DNA from: Salvelinus alpinus
Taxonomy: Eukaryota; Chordata; Actinopteri; Salmoniformes; Salmonidae
Direction: 5' to 3'
NCBI RefSeq assembly: GCF_045679555.1
Contig: NC_092120.1
Coordinates: 12,699,805-12,763,804 of the forward strand
DNA length: 64,000 nucleotides
The position numbers and the translations under genes are program-made. Position 1 is the stretch's first letter; each line of letters starts with the position of its first letter. The notes beneath the pieces were generated by a model that was given only the letters and a program-made list of their open reading frames with translations, did no database searches and had not been told where the DNA came from. This document shows positions 27,073 through 39,340 of this stretch, piece after piece.

Positions 27073-27530
27073 CTTTAAAGGCCCAGGGCAGTCAAAAACG
27101 TGATTTTTCTAAATGTTCTAAATATTTCCATATTGTGAGGTTGAAATAATATTGTGAAATTGTGAAAATGATGATAATGCCCTTTTAGTGTAATAGTTGT
27201 TTGAAAAGATTGCCTGAAATTTCCGCCTGTTTTGGTGGGATGGAGTTTTGGCCTGCCTGGTGACATCGCCAGGCAGTAAATTGGCTAATAGACCAATAGT
27301 AAAGAGAGGTCCAAACCTCTCTGCCAATAAAAGCTTGTTTTCAGATTGCCCTCCCCATTCAGACCACCCCCATACACTCCTAGCTAAATTATTGCTTGTG
27401 AAATTGTCCTTTGCTAAGAAACTATTTTGGTTTCTTTTTGACCATTTTAATTGGAAACAATCACAATAAGGTTGTTACCCCAAAAAATATTTGATATTGA
27501 AATGAAAACAGCTGCATTAGACCTTTAAGG
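27073..27530. mobile_element. MITE with CTTTAAAGG ends
   Basis: About 460 bp with inverted ends: left CTTTAAAGGCCCAGGGCAG, right CTGCATTAGACCTTTAAGG, which pair over most of their length. The interior (for example GTTTTGGTGGGATGGAGTT) matches a short interspersed DNA element I recognise from salmonid genomic sequence. It encodes nothing. The open frames on both strands in this stretch are incidental. Confidence 0.75.
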
Positions 27531-28140
27531 CTATTTATATGTTCATGCTGAGAATAAACAAATATGAACTAGTCACTCAAAGTGTTTCATTGAACATTTT
27601 AAATAAGAACTTACCTGAGTGCGAAATGATAGCTGAATAAAAAATGAAATGTCCCTAATTTTTTTACTTGGAAGAAGTCAATTACAGGTTCTCCCTTGAT
27701 ATCAAATATTTTGTTAGTTGTTTTCAACGAAGACACTGTCTTCAGTGGGCCTATCATGTTCCATATTGGTTTTACTCCGTTGTGCTGCCAACGCTACATT
27801 TAGCTGAAATAATGTAATTTAAATAGCATATTTCAAATATCAAAATATGGAAACATCCCATGCTGATGATGCAGCCTATAGCACTCTCTACACTTTGGCC
27901 TACTATTTTAACATTATGTAAAAAATCAGCAGGTAGGTTTTTTCAATTACCTCGGATTCTATTGAATAAACATTGCCTTCTGGTTGCTTACCTATGCCTA
28001 TAATTATTCGTATTATTTATATTAAAAAAACACTTAATTTGCACAATTTTCATTGATGGGAATATTAATTTCATGACATTTCCATGCAACCAAAGACCGA
28101 TAAGAATACACCACTAAGCATGGCAGAGACGTGCTAATTG
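27531..28140. other. AT-rich non-coding stretch
   Basis: Nothing recognised. Confidence 0.4.
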
Positions 28141-28400
28141 AACCAACTGCAGTCATAATTCATAATTTCTTTTATGTCCATTGGCAGGGTATGCGGGCTA
28201 CTTACGATGTTTCATAATTATGGGCATGTGGGTTGGTTTTAGAAATATTCCTCTCTTGCGGTAGTGCCGGATTAACAGAGGAGAAAAAAATCAGACAAAC
28301 ACACACTGTTCATTTGCATGTTGTATCCCACGGTGGAAATTACAATGGCGTGCAATTAATATGCACATAAATTAAAAGTGAGAGAGTTCTACATTCCAGG
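28141..28400. promoter_or_regulatory. Candidate conserved non-coding element
   Basis: Repeated TAATTCATAAT/TTCATAATTATG motifs, CATTTGCATG octamer-like sequence and TGCAATTAATATGCAC. Non-repetitive and non-coding. Motif-based suspicion only. Confidence 0.3.
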
Positions 28401-28821
28401 CACAGGCGGTCTTCCTAGCGGAAGAGAAAGGCCTCCGTTGGCGGAGTAACAAGCAGAGTGTTCACACGCTAAATTAGGGAAGGAGGGAGGAAAGTGTTTC
28501 TGAAAGTAGGCTACATCAGCCCTATACCACCCCCCACCACTCTTCCCAAGGACAAAAGTAGGCCTATCGATGAAATGACGGTATGCAGAATACCTAGCTC
28601 CTTATAAAGGTGGGCGTTTCCACTTAACCACTCCATAAACATCATACAATATTATATTAAAAAACATATAATTATGGAAATTGTTTGCAGTTATGTTATT
28701 GCACTATAAATGGTCATGTTCAGTTGGTCCATTTACGTTTGACATATTGCCCCACCCCTTATGTCGTATATAATTGTATGGATAAAGGTTTACAAAAACA
28801 TTTTTTTTTGATTACCCCATA
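28401..28821. other. Unassigned non-coding stretch
   Basis: Nothing recognised up to the TA dinucleotide where the Tc1 relic begins. Confidence 0.4.
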
Positions 28822-29796
28822 CAGTGCCTAGTGAAAGTCTACACACCCTTTTCACAGTCTTCACATTTTGCTGCCTTAAAATTGAATTTACATTCGATTT
28901 TTTTTCCTACAGTTGGTGGAAGCACCTTTTGCGGTCGTTAATTACAGTTGTGAATCGAAAATACAGCAGTATTCAAACCTTGTCTATGATTTTCAAGCAT
29001 ATTCAAATCAGGACTGAGACTGGACCACTAAGGGACACTCAATACCTATTGGAAAGCAATTCTGGTTTATCTTTGGCATTGCGTTATTGTCCAGCTGAAA
29101 AATAGAACTATCCCAGTGTTAGGTTATCAGAGAACTTAAGAGTGTTTTCTTCTAACTTTTTAGCTTGGCTTTGCTCCTACCATATTTATTTTGATCCATA
29201 CCTATAAGCATACCTATAACATGATTCTAACACCACAATACTTTAAAATACAGAAGGTTTCACTCTGTGTTGTGCTGTATTGAATGTGATCCAAACCTGT
29301 AGTTTTTAATTTAAGCCAAAAAGTAAATTTCCGCGTTATCTTGCAATATTTCTTAACAGCTTTGTTGCAAACAGAATGGATGATATGGAGTGGATTTTTT
29401 TTAATACAGGCTTCCTTCTTTGTCATACAGGCCAGTAATGTGGAGTGAATTCAATGTTGTTGATCTTATTTTCAGGTATTGTTGTGGCAGCATCATGGTA
29501 TGCTTGTCACCAGCACCAGGATCAAAATAAATATGAAAGGAATAAAGCCCAACTAACAAAATGTAGGAAACCATCCATAGTCTTCTGAAAACCTCATCCT
29601 GGCGGACAGTTTTATTTTTCAGCGGGACAATTACACACATTTTAATGGCAAAGACACACCAGAATAGATTTTCAAGATGTTAGTGTTCCTGGATGTTCCA
29701 GTCTCAGTCCTGACTTAAATAAGCTTGAAAATCAGAAACGAGGTTTGCATATTTACAAATTTACTGAGCTTGAGGAATTTTTACAAAAACAATGGA

Positions 29797-30297
29797 TACA
29801 CATTGAGTGTACAAGACATGCTCTTTCCATGACATAGACTGACCAGGTGAAAGCTATGCTCCCTTATTGATGACACCACATCCACTTCCATCCACTTCCA
29901 TCAGTGTAGATGAAGGGGAGGAGACAAGTTAAAGCAGGATTTTTAAGCCTTGAGACAATTGAGATATGGATTGTGTATGTATGCCATTCAGAGGGTGAAT
30001 GGGCAAGACAACATATTTAAGTGCTTTTAAATGAGGTATGGTAGTAGGTGCCAGGTACACCATTTTGAATGTGTCAAGAACTGCAATGCTGTTGGGTTTT
30101 TCATGCTCAACAGTTTCCCGTGTGTATCAAGAATGGTCCACCACCCAAAGGACATCCAGACAACTTGACCCAACTGTGGGAAGAACTGGAGTCAACATGG
30201 GCCAACATCCCTGTGGAACACTTTCGACACCTTGTAGAGGCCATGCCCCGACGAGTTAAGGCAGGTGTTCATAATGTTTTGTTGCCCTGAGAGTTGA
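29797..30297 (+). mobile_element. Internally deleted Tc1-like element (copy 2), nested
   Basis: Same family as 1621-2145, opposite orientation, inserted inside the older Tc1 relic. Left end TACACATTGAGTGTACAAGA; right end ATAATGTTTTG...CCTGAGAG, worn. A plus-strand frame at 30038-30259 retains the helix-turn-helix region ([20 protein letters not shown]). Shifted by one frame, 30069-30290 retains a transposase C-terminus ([20 protein letters not shown]). The catalytic DDE core is absent, so the element fuses the DNA-binding end to the C-terminal tail. A short duplicated ATCCACTTCC motif near 29879-29898 is private to this copy. Confidence 0.85.
30038..30290 (+). pseudogene. Tc1 transposase remnant: HTH plus C-terminal tail
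   Basis: Two overlapping frames together cover what is left of the transposase in this deleted element. The first (30038-30259) reads the N-terminal HTH used to bind the inverted repeats: MVVGAR, then [19 protein letters not shown]. The second (30069-30290) reads the last ~40 residues of a Tc1 transposase, ending [18 protein letters not shown] frameshift separates the two. No DD34E residues lie between them, so it cannot catalyse transposition. Whether the truncated HTH protein could be expressed and compete for inverted-repeat binding is speculation. Confidence 0.7.
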
Positions 30298-30430
30298 GCA
30301 AGGTTGGTAGAATCCTATTCAAAATTATTCACAGCTACCAATTATTAACTCGGGGGTAATCTTTTATTTTTGTAATAATTTGGAGCATTTTCCATCATTC
30401 TTTCACTTTGAAAATATGGAGTAGGTCAGT

Positions 30431-30618
30431 ACTCCCCATTGGAGAACCCTTTTTAGTTCCAGGGAGAACCCTTTTGGGTTCCATATAGAACCCACTGTGG
30501 AACGGGTCCTACATGGAACCCAAAAGGGTTCTTCAAAGGGTTCTACTACGGGGACCACCAAAGAACCCTTTTGGGTTCTATATATATATAGAGATAGCAC
30601 ATTTTTTCTAAGAGTGTA
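30431..30618. mobile_element. Foldback (palindromic) MITE
   Basis: Self-complementary element rich in AACCC/GGGTT. The 28-base arm at 30466-30493 pairs with 30504-30531 at 26 of 28 positions, leaving a 10-base loop. Further out, GGAGAACCC and GGGTTCT repeats continue the fold. It ends in TCTAAGAGTGTAG, the terminal sequence of a foldback family I recognise from salmonids. The left terminal sequence is missing, so the copy is truncated where it meets the Tc1 relic. Confidence 0.8.
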
Positions 30619-31600
30619 GTGACTGTATATGAAGTGCTTACTCATTGACCAGCATCTATTATTTATTCACAAATGACAATGCAAGGAAAATATAAAAGTT
30701 GGTCTTATAGACTCAACCCTATATGGATATGTCTTATAAGTTTCAGTTATTGGGCATCATCTGCCTAAAGATTTGTAAGTATTCTTAATGCTGCAGATAA
30801 TGAAACCTCATATTGAGGTTTAGTTCTGTTATGGATCTACCTGTAGGCAAATCTTATTGATAGGCCTAATATCAACATGGAATATTATCAAAAAGAACCA
30901 CAATTATATCTGTCATTTTTATAACTTTTTTTAATAGGCTTCTAATGAATTATAACTTCTTCATAGCCTTATTGCCATGGTTATTGTAAGCATGGTTTGA
31001 GCCTAGGGGTGTTGAATGTGGAGAAATGTAGCCCCCATCCTTCATGCAAAAAATAGCTTGTGCAGGATAGACCAATTCCTTGATAGAGGTCGCCACCAAG
31101 TGATTTTATTTGTCCATTACATAATGTCTTTTCCGAAAAACAGTGTTTTTTAAAATAGGCCTAATTATACCGATTTCCATTCTATTAATTTGCACGCAGT
31201 ATCCTAGCATTGTAATAAAACAATTTATGGGCTCATAGACTTTGTTTAAACGGTATAGGCCTTTAAGCCTAACAATACATGGCCATTCTATATCCATCAG
31301 CTGCTTTAAAATGGGATACTTTAAATAACATCAGCAACTGAGAGAGTAGGCATAATGTGTAGAACCAGAATCAATCAAACCCTAAACAACAGGGGTGAAA
31401 TGGCATGTTTACAGGTGTGTAAATACTACATGCAGATTCAATTGAATGAAGCCCATACACAGTCATGTCCTCATCTCAATGTGAGCATATATCAAACCAG
31501 TTAAAAAGCAATGTAAAAATGGCATAAATGGTGTAAGCCCTAAACAATGAATTCATGATATCTTTGGAACAGGTAAACTACGACCTTGCCATAAATTTTG
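30619..31600. other. Unassigned non-coding stretch
   Basis: AT-rich, no family recognised. Several TAGGCCTA motifs occur, as elsewhere in the window. Confidence 0.4.
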
Positions 31601-31679
31601 TTGTTATAGACCCCCTTCAGCCCCCAGCTGTGCCCTGGACACCATATGTGAATTGACTGCCCCCCCATTTATCTTCAGA

Positions 31680-32577
31680 GTTCATACTGTTAGGTGACCT
31701 AAACTGGGATATGGTTAACACCCCAGCCGTCCTACAGTCTAAGCTAGATGCCCCCAATCTCACACAAATTATCAAGGAACCTACCAGGTACAACCCTAAA
31801 TCCGTAAACATGGGCACCATCATAGATATCATCCTGACCAACCTGCCCTCTAAATACACCTCTGCTGTCTTCAACCAGGATCTCAGTGATCACTGCCTCA
31901 TTGCCTGCATCCGTAATGGGTCTGCGGTCAAACGACCACCCCTCATCACTGTCAAATGCTCCCTAAAACACTTCAGCGAGCAGGCCTTTCTAATCGACCT
32001 GGCCCGGGTATCCTGGAAGGATATTGACCTCATCCCGTCAGTAGAGGATGCCTGGTTATTCTTTAAAAGTGCTTTCCTCACCATCTTAAATAAGCATGCC
32101 CCATTCAAAACATTTAGAACTAAAAACAGATATAGCCCTTGGTTCACTCCAGACTTGACTGCCCTTGACCAGCACAAAAACATCCTGTGACGTACTGCAT
32201 TAGCATCGAATAGTCCCCGTGATATGCAACTTTTCAAGGAAGTTATACACAGTCAATATACACAGTCAGTCAGGAAAGCAAAAGCTAGCTTTTTCAAACA
32301 GAAATTTGCATCATGTAGCACAAATTCCCAAAACTTTTGGGACACTGTGAAGTCCATAGAGAATAAGAGCACCTTCTCCCAGCTGCCCACTGCACTGAGG
32401 CTAGGAAACACTGTCACCACCGATAAATTTTCGATAATCGAGAATTTCAATAAGCATTTTTCTACGGCTGGCCATGCTTTCCACCTGGTACCCCTACCCC
32501 GGCCAACAGATCTGCACCCCTCGCAGCAACTTGCCCAAGCCCGCCCCCACGCTTCTCCTTCACCCAAATCCAGATAG
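31680..32577 (+). pseudogene. L2 LINE endonuclease C-terminus and linker (broken)
   Basis: Apurinic-like endonuclease remnant: LLGDLNWD near 31687-31710 and the SDH catalytic motif in LSDHCLIA (about 31882-31905) are intact. An extra C in a run of seven near 31657-31663 breaks the frame upstream. The main frame starts at 31711 and is stopped by TGA at 32188-32190, in a context where a Trp codon is expected. The same frame reopens (32224-32577) into the basic linker before the reverse transcriptase. A frameshift just before 32559 moves the reading into another frame. The protein would nick target DNA for retrotransposition. Confidence 0.85.
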
Positions 32578-34120
32578 CTGATGTTCTGAAAGAGCTGCAA
32601 AATCTGGACCCCTACAAATCAGCTGGGCTAGACAATCTGGACCCTCTCTTTCTAAAATGATCCGCCTCAATTGTTGCAAACCCTATTACTAGCCTGTTCA
32701 ACCTTTCTTTCGTATCGTCTGAGATCCCCAAAGATTGGAAAGCTGCCACCGTCATCCCCCTCTTCAAAGGGGGAGACACTCTAGACCAAAACTGTTACAG
32801 ACCTATATCTATCCTGCCCTGCCTTTCTAAAGTCTTCTAAAGAAAAGTTAACAAACAGATCATCGATCATTTTGAATCCCACCGTACCTTTTTCCGCTAT
32901 GCAATCTGGTTTCCGAGCTGGTCATGGGTGCACCTCAGCCACGCTCAAGGTCCTAAACAATATCATAACCGCCATCGATAAAAGACAGTACTCTGCAGCC
33001 GTATTCATCGACCTGGCCAAGGCTTTCGACTTTGTCAATCACCATATTCTTATCGGCAGACTCAACAGCCTTGGTTTCTCAAATGACTGCCTCACCTGGT
33101 TCACCAACTACTTCTCAGATAGAGTTCAGTGTGTCAAATCGGAGGGCCTGTTGTCCGGACCTCTGGTACCCGTTATGGTGGTGCCACAGGGTTCAATCCT
33201 CGGGCCGGCTCTTTTCTCTGTACATATCAATGATGTTTCTCTTGCTGCTGGTGAGTCTCTGATCCACCTCTACGCAGACGACACCATTCTGTATACTTCT
33301 GGTCCTTCTTTGGACACTGTGTTAACAAACCTCCAGACGAGCTTCAATGCCATACAACACTCCTTCCGTGGCCTCCAACTGCTCTTAAACGCTAGTAAAA
33401 CTAAATGCATGTTCTTCAACCGATCACTGCCCGCACCCGACCCACATGACTAGAATCACTACTCTGGACGGTTCTGACTTAGAATATGTGGACAACTACA
33501 AATACCTAGGTGTCTGGTTAGACTGTAAACTCTCCTTCCAGACTCACATTAAGCATCTCCAATCCAAAATTAAATCTAGAATTGGCTTCCTATTTCGCAA
33601 CAAAGCCTCCTTCACTTATGCTGCTAAAGATAGCCTCGTAAAACTGACTATCCTACCGATCCTTGACCTCGGCGATGTAATTTACAAAATAGCCTCCAAC
33701 ACTCTACTCAGCAAATTCGATGCAGTCTATCACAGTGCCATCCGTTTTGTCACCAAAGCCCCATATACTGCCCACCACTGCAACCTGTATGCTCTCATTG
33801 GTTGGCCCTCGCTTCATATTCGTCGCCAAATCCACTGGCTCCAGGTCTTTGCTAGGTAAAGCCCCGCCTTATCTCAGCTTACTGTTCACCATAGCAACAC
33901 CCACCCGTAGCACACGCTCCAGCAGGTATATTTCACTTGTCATCCCCAAAGCCAACACCTCCTTTGGCCGCCTTTTCTTCCAGTTCTCTGCTGCCAATGA
34001 CTGGAACGAATTGCAAAAATCACTGAAGCTGGAGACTTATATCTCCCTCACTAACTTTAAGCATCAGCTGTCAGAGCAGCTTACCAATCATTGCACCTGT
34101 ACACTGCCCATTTGTAAATA
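32559..34120 (+). pseudogene. L2 LINE reverse transcriptase (broken)
   Basis: Reads ADVLKELQNLDPYKSAGLDN early on, then KDWKAATVIPLFKGG and YRPISILPCLSKVF, which are reverse transcriptase blocks 1-2. Stops fall at about 32658 (TGA) and 32838 (TAA). From 32872 the frame holds AFDFVNHHIL, VPQGSILGP and the catalytic YADDTILY (33271-33294), then the thumb region. A second shift near 33446 leads into DNYKYLGVWLD, and a third near 33850 into the C-terminal SSRYISLVIPKA and FQFSAANDWNEL. At least three frameshifts and two stops: non-functional, though the catalytic Asp pair is preserved. Confidence 0.9.
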
Positions 34121-34478
34121 GCCCACCCAACTACCTCATCCCCATATTATAGATTTTTTGCTCTTTTTCACCCCAGTATCTCTTCTGGCACATCATCATC
34201 TGCACATCTATCACTCCAGTGTTAATGCTAAATTGTAATTATTTCACCACTATGGCTTATGTATTGCTTTACCTCCCTATTCTTACTACATTTGCACACA
34301 CTGTATAAAGATTTTTCTATTGTGTTATTGACAGTACGTTTGTTTATCCCATGTGTAAGTCTGTGTTGTTGTTTTTGTCGCACTGCTTTGCTTTATATTG
34401 GCCAGGTCGCAGTTGTAAATGAGAACTTGTTCTCAACTGGCCTACCTGGTTAAATAAAGGTGAAATAAATAAAAATTA

Positions 34479-36235
<1,757 letters not shown>

Positions 36236-37608
36236 TACGGAACAAAAATATAAACGTAACATGTAAAGTGTTGGTGCCATGTTTCATGTTTCATATGCAT
36301 AAAAAGCTTATTTCTCTCAAATGTTGTGCACAAATAAGTTTACATCCCTGTTAGCAATGAGCATTTCTCCTTTGCCAAGATAATCCATCCACCTGACAGG
36401 TGTGGCATATCGAGAACCTGATTAAACAGCATGATCATTACACAGGTGCACCTTATGCTGGGGACAATAAAAGGCCACTCTAAAATGTGAAGTTCTGTCA
36501 CACAACACAATGCCACAGATGTCTCAAGTTTTGAGGAAGCGTGCAATTGGCATGCTGAATGCAGGAATGTCCACCACAGCTGTTGCCAAATAATTTAATG
36601 TTAATTCATCTAAAATAAGCTGCCTCCAACATCGTTTTAAAGAATTTGGTAATACATCCAACTGCCCTCACAAATGCAGACCACGTGTAACCACGCCAGC
36701 CCAGGACCTCCACACCCAGCTTCTTCCCCTGTGGGATTGTCTGAGACAAGCCACCCGGACAGCTGCTGAATTTGTGGGTTTGCACAACCGAATAAGTTCT
36801 GCACAAACTGTCAGAAAACATCTCAGGGAAGCTCATCTGCGTGCTCGTTGCCCTCACCGGGGTATTGACCTGACTGCAGTTCGGCTTCGTAACCGACTTC
36901 AGCGGGCAAAAATTCGATGGCCACTGGCACGCTGGAGAAGTTTACTCTTCACGGATGAATCCCGGTTTCAACTGTACTGGGCAGATAGCAGACAGCGTGT
37001 ATGGCGTCATGTGGGCAAGCAGTTTGCTGATGTCAACGTTGTGAACAGAGTGCCCAATGGTGTCAGTGGGGTTAAGGTATGGGCAGGAATAAGCTACGGA
37101 CAACGAACACAATTGAATATTTATCGATGGCATTTTGAATGCACAGAGATACTGTGACGAGGTCCTGAGGCCCATTGTCGTGCCATTCATCCACCTCCAT
37201 CACCTCATGTTTCAGATTGATAATGCACGGCCCCATGTCACAAGGATCTGTACACAATTCCTGGAAGCTGAAAATGTCCCAGTTCTTCCATGGCCTGTAT
37301 ACTCACCAGACATGTCACACATTGAGTATGTTTGGGATGCTCTGGATCGAAGTGTACGACAGCGTGTTCCAGTTCCCGCCAATATCCATCAACTTCACAG
37401 AGCCATTGAAGAGGAGTGGGACAACATTCCACAGGCACAATCTACAGCCCGATCATCTCTGAAGGAGATGTGTCATATTGCATGAGGCAAGTGGTGGTCA
37501 TACCAGATACTGACTGATTTTCTGATCCATGCCCCTACTTAAAAGAAAGGTATCTGTGACCAACAGATGCATATCTGTATTCCCAGTCATGTGAAATTAG
37601 GGCCTAAC
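36236..37608 (+). mobile_element. Tc1-like DD34E transposon, right end lost
   Basis: Left inverted end starts at TA with CGGAACAAAAATATAAACGT, followed by untranslated sequence and a transposase gene read left to right (36510-37485). The 3' untranslated part (GGTATCTGTGACCAACAGAT) is present, but the element stops at ATTAGGGCCTAA, before the right inverted repeat expected for this family. The copy therefore cannot be mobilised. Salmonid genomes carry many members of this family. Confidence 0.9.
36510..37485 (+). pseudogene. Tc1 DD34E transposase (broken)
   Basis: The start is ATG at 36510, in the same frame as the long reading at 36774-37157. It opens MPQMSQVLRKRAIGMLNAGM, an N-terminal helix-turn-helix region. 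TAA at codon 28 (36591-36593) truncates the protein. The catalytic triad can be placed: first Asp in LLFTDESRF (codon at 36954), second Asp in QIDNARPHV, Glu in HIEYVWDAL, with 34 residues between the last two, which defines DD34E. A frameshift near 37135-37157 splits the first Asp from the other two, and a small deletion precedes GRWPLARW-like sequence. The C-terminus has a further shift near 37440. All three catalytic residues are preserved, but in different frames. Confidence 0.92.
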
Positions 37609-38690
37609 TGGCTCCAAGTCCAACTGGTTGAACGTCTAGGAACAGGCCAGTGTGAGAGGCCAACAGGGTGCCCATCTGTTTGCATTAATTCTCTTCTGCA
37701 AAACCCCACTACGTAAGCATCAAATCAAATCTTATGTTATTGCGGGTGTAGCGAAATCCTAGTCTGTCATCAGTCTGTCTAATAATAAACAGACACATTT
37801 GTTTCAATTATGGAGATACTGATACTGTAGGCTACTTCCAGATACAATATAATTTAATATTTCTGTGAAACCATGTCCTGTGACTACATTTGACAGCCCT
37901 TACCATTTGCTTCATAGGCTACTGACTAGATGGTGACGTAGGCTATGTGCGACAGACTGTAATATGAAACTAAATAAGATAGAAATACTGTATTAATATT
38001 TTCATTAGTCTGGAATGAATAACATTACGTGTTTATACTGGTGAAGTAGCCTTAAAACTTTACAGATGATTATGAGCAAATGAACATTCAAGCGTGTCAT
38101 GCGCTTCACACTACATCCGTACATTTTCATTTCTATGCAGACCAGCATCACACCTTTCCTCACTGTAAACACCATTTTCTTCCGCAGCCATGAGATAAAG
38201 TAGTTCATCATTGAAACGCTGCTCTGCTTTTCGCTCAGTGCGTAACCTACTCTTCAAGTCCGCAGAAATCGAAGTTTCCAATTCTACCTCATTGGGTGAT
38301 ACCCATTGTACAGGATTTGTATGTTACTTTCCGTAGGTTATGCTGGACCAAATACTACTTTATAGAGCTTATGGATGCACTTTTGTCCAACAGCATATAG
38401 CCAAATAATAAGACTAAATGCAAGATAAATGTATTGGGGGAAAACAGACACTTATAAAGTCAAATTATTGGCCATATTCAATAGCCTTACAAGAGGAAAG
38501 AGAATATTTATTTTGCTATTAGGCTACAAGGCCAACACATAAGACATCACTGGCATCACAATTGAAATGACACACTGCATTGTTTCAAACGCTGTGCGTA
38601 AATTCGAAAAGTAAGACAATATTGACAATGGATATCATGATTCAAATAGAGACGTTATTTCTTACAGTAAAACATAAGAGGCGGAGGGAT
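37609..38690. other. Non-coding stretch with a LINE-tail-like fragment
   Basis: 37722-37762 (TCAAATCTTATGTTATTGCG then GGTGTAGCGAAAT) looks like a deleted version of the repeat fragment at 63738-63806. The remainder is AT-rich and unassigned. Confidence 0.4.
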
Positions 38691-38699
38691 ACACTCACA

Positions 38700-39049
38700 C
38701 ATGATCTCACCATTAGTCCTTCCTACTTCACGGTTCACCTTCTACTAACTTCACGTTGACGACTCAAATCCTCTGACGTCTCCAGTGATTGGTTAAACAA
38801 CACGAAAATCTCTTGCCTATTGGTCCGGCTAGTGTCAATCATGAAGCAGTGCCAATCACGATAGATTGGGCAGCAGCAGCTACATTGTATCGTTTGACAG
38901 AACTAAATAGTTACCTTGTACTTCAAGAGGAATGATTTTAATTTTTTTTACTGACGTCGGTAGACAGCCTGTTTACATAATTTGTATTCCTCAATCAACA
39001 TTTTAAATACATAGTCATATATTTTTGAATCTCCGGTTTCACCAGACAG
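38700..39049 (+). promoter_or_regulatory. Candidate plus-strand promoter
   Basis: Four CCAAT boxes lie within about 85 bp: TGATTGG (38786), CTATTGG (38817), GCCAATC (38851) and GATTGGG (38863). Two CRE-type TGACGTC sites flank them (38774-38780 and 38952-38958). Regular NF-Y and CREB/ATF sites of this kind mark TATA-less housekeeping promoters. A short exon with a strong splice donor follows directly. CpG density is modest. Promoter function is inferred from motif clustering. Confidence 0.5.
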
Positions 39050-39070
39050 ATGTGGATACAGTTCTACAGG
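39050..39070 (+). CDS. Possible first coding exon (7 codons)
   Basis: An ATG at 39050 opens seven codons, MWIQFYR, that end exactly at a near-consensus splice donor, AGG|GTAAGT (GT at 39071-39072). The exon would end in phase 0. Upstream lies the promoter-like block with CCAAT and CRE motifs. I could not identify the gene or find the next exon in the window. The inverted repeat beginning at 39341 would lie in the first intron. Alternative: the exon is untranslated or the ATG is fortuitous. Confidence 0.3.
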
Positions 39071-39340
39071 GTAAGTCACTCTTCACAAGCTCGCTAACGT
39101 TACCCAGGTTAGCTACCTGCTAGTGAATGTGTTTGGTCAGTAACATTAGGCAACTGTTTACTTTGAATAACTTATATTTAACAACATGTTGCTTTCGAAT
39201 AGACACTTTCTGATGTCATTGAACTGAGGGCAACTCCAAGCAACCATATTTCGGTGTTGTGTTCGCGCGCTGTCTCGTGCTTTATTTTGAGTGTCAAGGG
39301 TAGACTACATGATGGAGAGTTTGCTTGCTGGGTTGTATTA

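Larger units (their letters stand above)
28822..30427 (+). mobile_element. Old Tc1-like transposon relic, interrupted
   Basis: Begins at a TA with CAGTGCCTAGTGAAAGTCTA, the end of a well-known vertebrate Tc1 subfamily. The transposase is very degraded but landmarks survive on the plus strand: CAGCGGGACAATTACACA (29617-29634, the QDN...H segment around the second catalytic Asp) and AGTCCTGACTTAAATAAGCT (29707-29726, the SPDLN segment before the catalytic Glu). The body is split by a younger element at 29797-30297 and resumes with GCAAGGTTGGTAGAATCC and ATTCACAGCT. The right inverted end is missing; the relic stops where the foldback element at 30431 begins. Age is inferred from the high divergence. 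Confidence 0.75.
31601..34478 (+). mobile_element. L2-type LINE, 5'-truncated
   Basis: A 2.9-kb non-LTR retrotransposon that begins inside the endonuclease domain, runs through the reverse transcriptase and a 3' untranslated region, and ends in GAGAACTTGTTCTCAACTGG, CCTACCTGGTTAAATAAAGG and a short A-rich run. 5' truncation is the usual outcome of target-primed reverse transcription. The frame is broken by point mutations and indels (described under the two pseudogene entries), so it is dead. The L2-clade call comes from protein motifs and from the shared tail with salmonid SINEs; a reverse-transcriptase tree would confirm it. No clear target-site duplication was found. Confidence 0.9.
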
